Positions 25,181 through 33,958 of a stretch of 64,000 bases of DNA are shown piece by piece. A program made the position numbers and the translations under genes. The stretch is from Streptomyces rishiriensis. GTDB lineage: Bacteria; Actinomycetota; Actinomycetes; Streptomycetales; Streptomycetaceae. The notes beneath the pieces were generated by a model. The model ran no database searches, was not told where the DNA came from, and saw nothing but the letters and a program-made list of their open reading frames with translations. The stretch covers positions 213,073 to 277,072 of the forward strand of contig NZ_BEWA01000001.1 in the NCBI RefSeq assembly GCF_003112535.1. Reading direction: 5' to 3'. Positions within the stretch are counted from its first letter, which is position 1, and each line of letters starts with the position of its first letter.

Positions 25181-26078
25181 TGAATTCCAGCTCGGTGCCC
25201 TTGGGGACGAGCTGGATGTCCAGGTCGACCTTGATGTTCGATCCGACCACGGCGATGTTGCGCGCCAGCATGGTCTGCCAGTTGATGTCGTAGTCCTCGC
25301 GGTGCAGTTCGGTCGTGGCGTGGATGGCGGCGCGGGTCTCGCCCTCCATGCCCACCCGCACGCCGTTGTACTGCGCGTCGAGGGTCACCGTGCGGGTCAC
25401 CCCGTGGAGGGTGAGACCGCCCGTGATCACCCAGTTCTGGCCGCCGCGGTGCACGAAGCGGTCGCTGTAGAACTCCAGGGTCGGGAAGTTCTCCACGTCG
25501 AGGAAGTCCCCGGACCGCAGGTGGTTGTCACGCATCTTGACGTTGGTGTCGATCGATGCCGCGTCGATGACGACGTGCATCGCGGTGTGCTCCATGTCGC
25601 TGCCGACCCTGATGGCCCCGGCAAAGTTGCCGAAGCCGCCGTACACGTGGCCGAGACCGATGTGGCGCGCGGTGAAGCCTATGCGGGTGTGCGCGGCCTC
25701 GATCTCCCACTCGCCCGGTTCGGGTAGGGGCAGCGTGGGCGCGACATGCAGGGTGAGGTCGCCGAGCGCAACGGGCGCACCCCCCTCTCGCACGGACGCG
25801 TGTCCCAGGTGCGCGGCGAAACCGTCCGCCGAGACCGACATGCGGTACTCGCCGACGGGGACCACGACGACGCCCCAGCCGTACGGGTCCGTCTCCCCTG
25901 CGACGACCTTGCGCCCCTGGCTGTCGTTCAGCGCGTACTGCGCCTGCACCACGGGCTCACCCACCGGGTCGATGACGCGGAAGCTGAGGAGGCCCGCACT
26001 CTGCGGCACCGAGAGGCCGGCGAGCGCGCCCTTCTTCTGGTTCGCGATTTTTCGTCTGCCCAACAAGTGCCTGATCAA
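25176..26078 (-). CDS. YceI-family protein with carboxypeptidase-regulatory-like N-domain
   Basis: About 300 residues. Residues 28-115 form a beta-sandwich of the carboxypeptidase regulatory/PEGA kind (FRVIDPVGEPVVQAQYALND, GWGVVVVPVGEYRMSVSADG). Residues 120-300 are a YceI lipocalin-like barrel (GEWEIEAAHTRIGFTARHIG, HLRSGDFLDVENFPTLEFYS). YceI proteins bind polyisoprenoids or other amphiphiles. There is no signal peptide, as in many actinobacterial members. The only available starts are TTG codons (26078 or nearby), so the N-terminus is uncertain. No partner gene lies next to it. Confidence 0.87.
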   Translation of the reverse strand: MIRHLLGRRKIANQKKGALAGLSVPQSAGLLSFRVIDPVGEPVVQAQYALNDSQGRKVVAGETDPYGWGVVVVPVGEYRMSVSADGFAAHLGHASVREGGAPVALGDLTLHVAPTLPLPEPGEWEIEAAHTRIGFTARHIGLGHVYGGFGNFAGAIRVGSDMEHTAMHVVIDAASIDTNVKMRDNHLRSGDFLDVENFPTLEFYSDRFVHRGGQNWVITGGLTLHGVTRTVTLDAQYNGVRVGMEGETRAAIHATTELHREDYDINWQTMLARNIAVVGSNIKVDLDIQLVPKGTELEFK

Positions 26079-26639
26079 TTTTCGCGTGTCCCTGTACGAA
26101 CGTTTCTACGAGCGGTGGCGCGCCCCGCTCCTGTCAAAACTGCTAGAAGGAAAGGCAATCGGCCGACACCCTGCGCAGCTCGGCGCCAGCATAGATCGGT
26201 TCGAGGAAGTAACTTCGCACAGGCAATCGAGCCCCCACCTGGTGCTTCAGCGGGGCCAGGGGTGCCCCGACCCCCTGCGACCACGGTCGATGCCCGGCTG
26301 CACGGGCACGCCGCGGCCTCGTCGGCGCGCGCCTTTGCTCACACAATCTCCGGGCGATGTTCACTCGCGTCGCGTCAGCTGCACCGTACGGACACGGCGT
26401 CCACGGCGTGGTGGGCGCCCGTGAAACGCAGCTTCGGAACAGTTCAGCTGTCTCAGTGACTGCCTGTCTCATCAGCTCCGCTGCGCTACGTCAAAGGAAG
26501 CTGTTCGTGACACACGATCACTATCTCAATGGTTTTACTGGCCCATGCAGGGGTTCTGCGGTTGCCAGCGGCCTGCCTTCCGGTGGCTCTCAGTCGCTGG
26601 CGTTGTTCGCGGGCTCCTGTCGTACAGTTGATCAAGAGT
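26079..26639. other. 561-base stretch without a supported gene
   Basis: No frame here shows family similarity. The sequence is less GC-rich than its surroundings in places (26440-26530) and ends in an IS630 relic, so it probably contains the YceI promoter plus decayed DNA. Confidence 0.4.
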
Positions 26640-27051
26640 GCTCGTCAGGCCATACCACTGTGCTCGGCCATCGATGTCCTCGACCAGTGGGTGGCGTTCT
26701 TCGGCAGCTGTTCCAGCGTGGCGACCACGATCGCTTCGACCTGATCGACGCCGATGTGGGCGGCCGGCCCGGCCTCGGCTCGTCGGCCAGCCCGTCCAGC
26801 CGCTCGGCGAGGAAGCGCCGCCGCCACTTGCGGACCGTGTCCGCGGTCACCCGCAACTCTCGGGCGACCGCGACGATCGGCGGCGCTTCCGGTCCGGCAC
26901 ACGCCAGCACAAGCCGCGCCCGCAGGGCCAGGCCCTGCCGATGTCGCTCGACGCGTCCACCGCTCCAACACCGCCCGCTCGTCATCAGACAGCAGCAACG
27001 GCTCCAGCTTCCAGCCCCGACGAGGGACTGACGCACCAGCCACGGAAGTCA
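26640..27051 (-). pseudogene. N-terminal relic of an IS630-family transposase
   Basis: Reads LLLSDDERAVLERWTRRATS, LALRARLVLACAGPEAPP, VRKWRRRFLAERLDGLADEP and, after a frame change, GVDQVEAIVVATLEQLPKNA then THWSRTSMAEHSGMA. This is the tandem helix-turn-helix half of IS630 transposases used widely in Streptomyces. The DDE half is missing and at least two frame changes are present. Dead element. Confidence 0.75.
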
Positions 27052-27262
27052 TACAACTTCTGATGATCAACTACTGGCGCAGGACACTAGAGGTGTGGCG
27101 GAAGTCGACGGTGTGACACTCCACTGGGTGCCATCGCCGAGCCGTGATCGTCAGGCAGGTGGTCCTCTGACACCGAACCTGGATCGTTTGCCGGCGATGG
27201 TGGACAACCACCGGGCAGCACGACTTGCTGGTCCGCGAGACTGGTGGGCGCGCAGCGCGGAC

Positions 27263-28312
27263 CTAACGGAATTCGACGTCGGAGACGCTGACGAAGAACT
27301 CGCCCTTGAAGTCGTGTCCGGCGTCGCCGCCGCCCCAGATGTTGACGATGGCGTGTCGTCCCCGCCGGGAGGCCAATGCCTCGGTGGTGTAGTGCAGTTG
27401 CTGGTCGGCGTGTGTGCCGCCGCCGTGGTACTCGACCATGAAGGGCGTCGGCTCCAGCACGTCCCACGAGATTCCCTGGGCCGGGTCCCAGTCCTCTGTG
27501 GTGATGAACCACTGGTGTGTCCACTTCGGGCCCATGTGGTTCTGCCGGTAGTTGTAGGTGAAGGTGTGCCGACCGTCGACGGCCTCCAGCGTGCTGGTCG
27601 GCCAGTCGCCCAGGCCGTCCCCGCCCGCCAGGTCCAGACCCTGGAAGGCTGGATTCGCCGCTGATGCCACGTTGGCGCCCTGGAAGAACTTGCGGTATTC
27701 CAGGTACCCGCGGGCCTCGTTCCACGGCGGGTTGCCGGCTGTGCCGGGAGGCACCACTTCCTGCCAGGTGGTCGAGGTGTTCAACTCGCGCGCCTTCTGG
27801 CAGATCGGCGCGTCGTCCTCGTCACGGATCGCCCGGATCGCCCGGCTGGCCGGGAACTCCAGGCTCCCGTGCCGCTCCCGGCGTCCCTCTCCGCGCTCCT
27901 CGGCGCGCGCGGGGATGTGCGCGTTGTAGGGCGTGGACGTGGACGTGTCGACGGTGACCTCATCCGTGAACGGCCCCCAGGCGCCGTCGGCGTGTCGGGC
28001 CCGGATCTTCACCCGGTACTCGCGGGCGGGGGTCTCTCCGAGGGACACCCAGTGCCGGTTGGCCGACTGCCAGTGCGGGTACCAGGTCGCCCAGTACAGG
28101 TCCACCGTCTGCGCGGGACGCCCGTCCAGCCACACCTCGTAGTGGTGGGGGTAGTCGGGGCGCCCGTTGTTCCAGTCGGACGGCTCCGTGGTGCCCTGGT
28201 CGGGGGTGTTCGCGCCGATCCGCCAGGTGAGTGAGATGCCTTCAAGCTTGACATCACCGTCATCGCGGTAGGTCGCCACCGCGCGCAGGTCCGCCGGGTG
28301 AGGCTGCTGCAT
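27263..28312 (-). CDS. FnIII-LPMO (AA10-like) protein with internal copper-brace His
   Basis: A 349-residue protein. Residues 15-125 resemble a fibronectin type III-like module (HHYEVWLDGRPAQTVDLYW, PAREYRVKIRARHADGAWGP). After a basic linker (EERGEGRRER) comes a domain with the AA10 LPMO layout: HGSLEFPASRAI starting at His148, GLGDW, FTYNYRQNHMGPKWTHQ with His259, and the closing RHAIVNIWGGGDAGHDFK and VSVSDVEF. AA10 enzymes need a mature N-terminal His to bind copper; here it is internal and there is no signal peptide. ATG 28312 is set by GGAGGAG seven bases upstream. It is divergent from an FAD oxidase gene. It could be processed after the Arg-rich linker, or act as a non-catalytic copper or ligand binder. 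Confidence 0.78.
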   Translation of the reverse strand: MQQPHPADLRAVATYRDDGDVKLEGISLTWRIGANTPDQGTTEPSDWNNGRPDYPHHYEVWLDGRPAQTVDLYWATWYPHWQSANRHWVSLGETPAREYRVKIRARHADGAWGPFTDEVTVDTSTSTPYNAHIPARAEERGEGRRERHGSLEFPASRAIRAIRDEDDAPICQKARELNTSTTWQEVVPPGTAGNPPWNEARGYLEYRKFFQGANVASAANPAFQGLDLAGGDGLGDWPTSTLEAVDGRHTFTYNYRQNHMGPKWTHQWFITTEDWDPAQGISWDVLEPTPFMVEYHGGGTHADQQLHYTTEALASRRGRHAIVNIWGGGDAGHDFKGEFFVSVSDVEFR

Positions 28313-28812
28313 CTTGGGAACTCCTCCAGTCGCACAGAATCGGGTGGTCCAGCGCGAAACCACACGCTGAACCACCCTTATGGCCACTAATCAGAATATT
28401 TACGACGGCATATGCCGCAAGTGCGGTGAGCCACAGGTGGCATGCAGGGGCTCTCTGAAGCTCGGTCCGGGGTTCCGGACCGCTCCTGACCGTGCCGGCA
28501 CCGCAGTCACCTCCTCCCGGCCGCACACGGCTCCTCGAAAGTCGTCCGGCGCGCGCCGGCAGTCGCGGGCGCACGCCGGCGTGCGCCGACTTCCGTTCCG
28601 TGTGCTCACCCGGACGGTGGGCGTCCGCCTGCGACGGACCGGGAAGGACCCTTGCGCAGGCCGAACTCGTACTTCGCGTGGCACTTCATGGCCAGGTCTC
28701 GTCTCCTTCGGAGCCATCCCGCGGCCGGTCCCACGGGCTTCTTCACCGCACATCCCACAGGAGCCAGACGAACCGGGAGCGGCACCTTCCCGTCCGACCC
28801 GAGAGGTGAGCC
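28313..28812. promoter_or_regulatory. 500-base divergent region between LPMO-like and oxidase genes
   Basis: Both flanking genes read outward, so their promoters lie here. An AT-rich patch at 28380-28415 (ccactaatcagaatatttac) stands out against the GC-rich background and is the likeliest promoter area. Open frames in this region have no recognisable content. Confidence 0.45.
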
Positions 28813-30456
28813 ATGAGTACACGCACGTCCGCCACCCCCTCCGACGCCGCGCAGTCGCTCTACCGCGCCATGTCCGGCCTCGCCGGCCCGCTGAGCTCCG
28901 GCGAAGGCGCCGCGCCGGACTTCGCCGCCGCACCACGCGCGGCGGCCGGCGAGGAGCCGTCGGTACTCATCCTCGGCGCAGGCGTCGGCGGACTCACCAC
29001 TGCCTACGAACTGGGCAAGCTGGGTTACCGGTGCACGGTCCTGGAGCCCCAGCCCCGCACCGGCGGCCGCAACCGCACCGCCCGCAAGGGCGACAAGCTG
29101 TACGAACTCGACGGCGAGGGCAACAGCCCGGTGCTGACCCACACCTGCTCGTTCGACAAGGGCCTGTACCTCAACCTCGGCCCCGGCCGCATCCCGTACC
29201 ACCACCGCCGAGTCCTCAACTACTGCACCGACCTCGGAGTGTCTCTGGAGCCGTACATCATGGAGACGACGGCGAACGTCCTGCACAGCGCGGGACACAA
29301 CCCGCCCGGCCAGCCCTGGCGCAACCGGCGGATCGCCAACGACACTCGCGGCCACCTCGCCGCGCTCCTGTCCGCCACCCTGACCGAGAGCGACGAGTTC
29401 ACCGGACTGCTGCGAGACCTGCTGCGCAAGTTCGGCGACCTGGACGAGGAAGGCGAGTACCACGGCTCCACCCGCTCCGGCTACGACGAGCCCCTCGACG
29501 TCCACGAATTCCCCCGGCCCGCGCCCCCGCTGCCCCTCGCCGAACTGATTCAGTCGGAGTTCTGGAAGTACAGGTTCTACCAGCCGGTGGACTACTTGTG
29601 GCAGGCCACGATGTTCCAGCCCGTCGGCGGCATGGACAAGATCGTCCACGCCCTCACCGAGCGGATCACCTCCGAGTACGACGTGAGCGTCGAACTCGAG
29701 GCCGAGGTCACCTCGGTCGACCTGACAGGCGACAAGGTCGGCGTCACCTACCGCGCAGGCGGACAGGAACTGACGACGGCGGCCGACTACTGCGTGAGCA
29801 ACATCCCGCTGCCGGTTCTGAAGCAGCTCACGCTGACCGGCTTCTCCACGGGGTTCCGCAACGCCATGACAGCGGTGGGTTTCGCGCCGACATGCAAGGT
29901 CGGCTGGCAGGCCAACCGGCGGTTCTGGGAGGACGACCACCACCAGATCTACGGAGGCATCAGCTGGACCGACCACCCCATCACCCAGTTCTGGTACCCG
30001 TCCAACGACTACTTCTCCAAGGCGGGCACCCTCACCGGGGCGTACAACTTCGGCGACCACGCCCAGGACATGGGCAAACTCGCGCCGGCCGACCGACTGC
30101 GCCTGGCCCGGGACGGCGCCGCACAGATGCACCGCGAGTTCCAGGAGAAGACCACCGTGCCTCAGGACCTGGGAGTGACCATCGCCTGGCACAAGGTGCC
30201 CCACCAGCTCGGAGGCTGGGCCGACTGGGACCCGGCCGACCCCGACCACCAGGTGGCCTACAAGCAGCTTCTGCAGCCTGAGGGCGGCGGCCGCTTCTAC
30301 GTCGTCGGCGACCAGGCATCACCGCTGCCCGGTTGGCAGGAGGGAGCCATGATGTCGGCACAGTACGTCGTCGCTCAGATCCTCGGCCTCCTCCCCCGCA
30401 CCGCCCCCGAGACCGTCCAGGTCCCGGACGCCGTCTTCCTGACGCAAGGACTCTGA
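28813..30456 (+). CDS. Flavin amine/amino-acid oxidase-like protein
   Basis: A 547-residue FAD enzyme. The dinucleotide loop LILGAGVGGLTTAYELGKLG lies near residues 54-73, followed by VLEPQPRTGGRNRT, the amine-oxidase fingerprint. The C-terminal FAD motif FYVVGDQASPLPGWQEGAM is near 495-513. The family (L-amino-acid oxidases, monoamine oxidases) oxidises amines to imines and releases H2O2. No signal peptide is seen. GAGAGGTG six bases before the ATG sets the start. A strong terminator-like hairpin follows directly. Because LPMOs can use H2O2, the divergent LPMO-like gene might be a functional partner; that is inference. Confidence 0.88.
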   Translation: MSTRTSATPSDAAQSLYRAMSGLAGPLSSGEGAAPDFAAAPRAAAGEEPSVLILGAGVGGLTTAYELGKLGYRCTVLEPQPRTGGRNRTARKGDKLYELDGEGNSPVLTHTCSFDKGLYLNLGPGRIPYHHRRVLNYCTDLGVSLEPYIMETTANVLHSAGHNPPGQPWRNRRIANDTRGHLAALLSATLTESDEFTGLLRDLLRKFGDLDEEGEYHGSTRSGYDEPLDVHEFPRPAPPLPLAELIQSEFWKYRFYQPVDYLWQATMFQPVGGMDKIVHALTERITSEYDVSVELEAEVTSVDLTGDKVGVTYRAGGQELTTAADYCVSNIPLPVLKQLTLTGFSTGFRNAMTAVGFAPTCKVGWQANRRFWEDDHHQIYGGISWTDHPITQFWYPSNDYFSKAGTLTGAYNFGDHAQDMGKLAPADRLRLARDGAAQMHREFQEKTTVPQDLGVTIAWHKVPHQLGGWADWDPADPDHQVAYKQLLQPEGGGRFYVVGDQASPLPGWQEGAMMSAQYVVAQILGLLPRTAPETVQVPDAVFLTQGL

Positions 30457-30463
30457 ACACGGT

Positions 30464-30493
30464 CGGGGCCCGGTCCACAGCAGCCGGGCCCCG
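30464..30493 (+). terminator. GC-rich hairpin after the FAD oxidase
   Basis: cggggcccgg and ccgggccccg form a perfect 10-bp stem around a 10-base loop, eight bases after the oxidase stop. There is no T tract, as is common for streptomycete terminators. Confidence 0.75.
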
Positions 30494-30842
30494 CCGCCCC
30501 CTGACAGCCAGGTCATTTCCGTGGAGTCCGACCCGAGGTCCCCGTTCGGACGACCAGCGGGCCGCCCAGAGACGTGCACCATCCCGGGCAGCACCTCGCT
30601 GATCTACTCACCAAGGGGGTCGGGTGTCCGCTGCCGGGCGGTCAGCACACTATCGCGCTTCGGCGGCAAGCCCTGTTTGCTTGGCCGTTGCGGACCTGAA
30701 GGGTGGCGTACTCGCCGGGCCTTCGCTCCTTCGGGGTTACCTGACGCCGTCTGATCCAACTTGCCACGCTCGCCGTCAATTTACGCGTCAGAGCTGAACG
30801 CGCCTCTCGCGCGCGCTGCGGGTCGACGGGACGGGTGCGTCG
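30494..30842. other. Intergenic, no gene seen
   Basis: The 349 bases between the oxidase terminator and the end of the SDR gene hold no frame with family similarity and no obvious repeat. Confidence 0.4.
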
Positions 30843-31659
30843 TCAGCCGGGCATCCGGTTGAACCTGCGGATCTGCTTGTCGAAGATCCCGGCGGGGACG
30901 AGGCGTCGCGCGGTGGTGATGCGTGAGGCGAGCGGTCCGGCGGTGTAGCGCAGCTTCGGCCTCGGGGCGGTGGCCGCCTTGACGATCTCCTTGGCGACGA
31001 CGGCAGGGTCGTCGCCGGCCTTCATAGCCGCAGCGACCACCTCGTCGAAGACACGCCGCCGCTCCGCGTACAGCGGCAGCGGGGTGTCGGGCTGTACGGC
31101 CTTGGCATCGAAGGCGGTGCGGGTGTAGCCGGGCTCGATGAGCAGGACGCGGATGCCGTGCTCGCGTACCTCGTGGTCGAGGGACTCGGAGTAGCCCTCG
31201 ACGGCGTGCTTCGCGGCGACGTAGAGGGCCATGTAGGGCTGCGGGATGACGCCGAGGACTGACGAGAGGTTGACGATGCGTCCACGACCCTGGGCGCGCA
31301 TGTGCGGCAGGACGGCCTTCGTCATGCGGACGATACCGAAGAAGTTGAGGTTGAACAGGTTCTGGGCCTGGGTGACGGAGTTCTCCTCGACGGCGCCGGC
31401 CGAGCCCAGACCGGCGTTGTTGACGAGGACGTCGATCCGTCCGAACCGTTCGATCACTTCCTGGACGGCGGCGGTGACGGATTCGTCACTGGTCACGTCG
31501 AGGTCGAGGAAGGTCACGTCGGCGGGCGGAGTGAGTTTCGAGGTGTTCCGTCCGGTTCCGACCACCTCGAACCCGGCTGCGGCGAAGGCGCGAGCGGTGG
31601 TGTCGCCGATCCCCGATGACGCCCCCCGTCACGAGTGCTACCGGCCGATGAGTCGCCAT
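30843..31659 (-). pseudogene. Classical SDR oxidoreductase with an N-terminal frameshift
   Basis: The body from about residue 28 is intact: GRNTSKLTPPADVTFLDLDV, VLVNNAGLGSAGAVEEN and the catalytic Tyr/Lys in YVAAKHAVEGYSES. It resembles short-chain dehydrogenases of the retinol/ketoreductase type that use NAD(P). The N-terminus is in another frame: MATHRPVALVTGG from ATG 31659, which has GGACGGAG seven bases upstream. Normal continuation (VTGASSGIG) would need five G where the minus strand has six (31622-31627). This single-base homopolymer insertion splits the cofactor loop from the rest. It is either a real pseudogene or a sequencing error. Confidence 0.75.
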
Positions 31660-31850
31660 CACAGACTCCGTCCCATTGAATGACGATCGCATGACTTACG
31701 TTCATCATGCCATTGCGGGCGGAGCGAATAGCAAGGATGCCCCGGCGACGACCGGCCGGCCGGGAGCCTGCGGCTTCACGCCCATACCTCCCTGCCCCCC
31801 AGAGTTCGCCGGCATCAAGGAGTGCCCGAGGAGGCATCTGACCTGCGCTC

Positions 31851-32240
31851 TCAGTCCCGGCGGGTCGGATCGCGGTTGAGCTGGGACATGAGCTCTCGGT
31901 TGGCCGCGCGCGCGGCGGCCGGGTGGTCGGCTTGGTCCTGGAGCTTGAGCTCCAGGTTGACGACCAGTTGTTCGAGGGTGGTGATCCGGGCCTGGAGCTG
32001 TTCGGTGTCGTCGGGGCCGCCGATGCCCGCCTCGCGCCAGACCTGCTCGCCGAGGACCTCGCTGAGGCGGGCTTCGAGGCGGCGGACGCGGGCGGCGAAG
32101 CGGGCCGTGCGGGCGTCGGCCGACGGCAGGTCGGCCTGCAGCGAGGCCAGGCTGACGGCCGGCCCCCGGCCGCGGGGGACCGGGGGCGGCCAGGTCGCGT
32201 GGGCGTGCACCCGGCCGAGCAGGTCGCGGTGGCGCAGCAA
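31851..32240 (-). pseudogene. C-terminal part of a DUF6262-like coiled-coil protein
   Basis: LLRHRDLLGRVHAHATWPPP, ARFAARVRRLEARLSEVLGE, QLQARITTLEQLVVNLELKL and AARAANRELMSQLNR follow the pattern of DUF6262-type proteins that accompany site-specific tyrosine recombinases in actinobacterial mobile elements. The usual N-terminal helix-turn-helix part is replaced by unrelated sequence and no recombinase is nearby, so this is a stranded fragment. Confidence 0.55.
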
Positions 32241-32940
32241 CGGTGCGGGGGTGGCGCGGCGGGCAGCACGGGCCGGAGCAGAACCGGAGACAGTGTTCAC
32301 GCCGGCACACGCGGTCATGGCCCGACGGCAGGAGCAGACCGTCGCCCGGGAACGCGAAGTCATCTGGCCGCGCCGCCCGCACCAGGCCGCCGCCGGCAAC
32401 ACCGGGACAGAGCCGCAGCGATGACGGATCCTGGACCGGAACGCGGCCGCCCTCCCGAAGTGGCGGCCGACGCGCTGCTGGACCCCGCCATGGCCGAGCC
32501 GGCGTGGGCCGACAGCGGCACCGGACAGCCTGCGGGCGCTGCCCGCCGACGGGATGTTCCGCCGCAGGCTCGGCGAGCGGGTCGGCCGGCCGTGGCTGGG
32601 GCCGCTGGCCGCGACCGACTACGGCGGCCCGCTGACCTCGTGGAGGGGCAGCATCCGCCTGCGCCGCGGCGCAGGCGGACCCCTGAGCACGACGACGGTT
32701 CCTGGTGGCTGCGTCAGGAGCACCAGAGCGCGACCGTCGCCGGGCAGCTGAAGGTGCTGGGCAAGGAGAGGACAGCGCCCGGCTCAAGGAGGATGTGGCG
32801 GGCGGTGGCGCCCGCCGAACAGCGCACACCGATCACCCGGGCAATCGAGAGCGCCGAGGAACGGCTGCTCCAGCTGCGTGGGGTGCAGTGCGGGCCGCCG
32901 CTTTGCCAAGATGCGCCGGTTCCCGGAGTCGGCCGGGTGG
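32241..32940. other. 700 bases of probable decayed coding DNA
   Basis: Several frames stay open for a few hundred bases but none has a recognisable family. Stretches such as FRRRLGERVGRPWLGPLAA (near 32,560) and AESAEE-type helical text near 32,850 look protein-like but cannot be joined. Probably degraded mobile-element cargo. Confidence 0.4.
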
Positions 32941-33864
32941 TCAGTCCAGTGCGGGGCCTGTGCGGCGCGCGGTGTGTGCGGGCCGCCCGGCTGCGGCGTG
33001 CCAGACCAGGGCCGCGCATATGAAGGCCGTCGCCGCGGAGACCAGTGACCTGGTGAGGGTGTCGTTCCGTGCGCCGGAAACGAGGGCGACGGCCAGCGCC
33101 AGCGTCAGGGTGATGACGGGCAGCGCACGGGGGCTCCGCGTGGTCCCTGGCGCGGCGGTCGGCGGCAGCAGCCAGGTTGCGAGGCCGTAAAAGGCACAGG
33201 CCAACAGTGTGGCTCCCAGCACTTCGCTGGGCCGGTGGCCGCCCATGGTCGCGCTGGCGGCGGCGATGCAGGCGAGCCACAGCACACCAACCGTGGCGAG
33301 GTAGGGGCGGATGCGAGGGGAAACCACGAGGACGGCGGCGAGGGTCAGCGCGGCGGGGATGGCCGTGTGCCCGCTGGGGAAACCCTGATCCAGGAGATTC
33401 TCCGGCGCGCCCACCAGATCGGGGCGGGGGAGGATGGTCGATTTGAGCACCTCCTTGCCTACGGTCGTGAGAATGACGACCCCGAGCGCCGCGCACCCCT
33501 GCCGCCAGCACCGCCGCACCAGAGTGAGGATCACGATGACGGCCAGGCCCACCATCACGGTGGGCTTGGCGCTCAATTCCAACGGCGGCAGGGGTGTCGA
33601 GCCGTAGGCCGATCCTGACAGGGGGTAGATCCATGCTTCTTCGCCGCCCTGTTTACCGAGACCGAACAGGGCGTTCTCAGCTCGTTGCCCCCACGGGGTG
33701 CAGATGGCGAGCAGGTAGACCGTCAGGAACCCCAGGGTGTAGAGCAGAGCCGGCATCCACGGCCGTGTCATACGCGACAGGCTGGGGACGTCGGGGGCCT
33801 CGGGGGCCTGCCTTGAGGCCCCCGGAGGGTGCTCGGGCAGGGTCGGAGAATCGTGCTGGGTCAT
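32941..33864 (-). CDS. PAP2-family membrane phosphatase
   Basis: A 307-residue polytopic protein. It shows the three PAP2 catalytic patches: KEVLKSTILPRPDL (K-x6-RP), PSGHTAIPAAL, and SATMGGHRPSEVLGATLLA, where the usual S-R-x5-H-x3-D is relaxed to GGH-x3-E. Members dephosphorylate lipid phosphates such as undecaprenyl diphosphate or phosphatidic acid on the outer face of the membrane. ATG 33864 is chosen for the GGAAG upstream and because residues before it look non-coding. The altered third motif may affect activity. It is likely co-transcribed with the membrane protein and PadR genes upstream. Confidence 0.85.
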   Translation of the reverse strand: MTQHDSPTLPEHPPGASRQAPEAPDVPSLSRMTRPWMPALLYTLGFLTVYLLAICTPWGQRAENALFGLGKQGGEEAWIYPLSGSAYGSTPLPPLELSAKPTVMVGLAVIVILTLVRRCWRQGCAALGVVILTTVGKEVLKSTILPRPDLVGAPENLLDQGFPSGHTAIPAALTLAAVLVVSPRIRPYLATVGVLWLACIAAASATMGGHRPSEVLGATLLACAFYGLATWLLPPTAAPGTTRSPRALPVITLTLALAVALVSGARNDTLTRSLVSAATAFICAALVWHAAAGRPAHTARRTGPALD

Positions 33865-33958
33865 CGCTCTGTTTCTTCCGTTGAGGGGGTTAGGCCACAC
33901 ACGTCTTGTGGGCACGACGTGGGCCGCCGGGCTCGGTCGGCCCACCGCGGGTCCGCTC

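Noticed and set aside
28606..30249. 547-codon leftward open frame opposite the FAD oxidase
   Set aside because: It is the antisense shadow of a well-supported enzyme gene in high-GC DNA; its sequence is low-complexity Val/Gly/Arg and matches no family.
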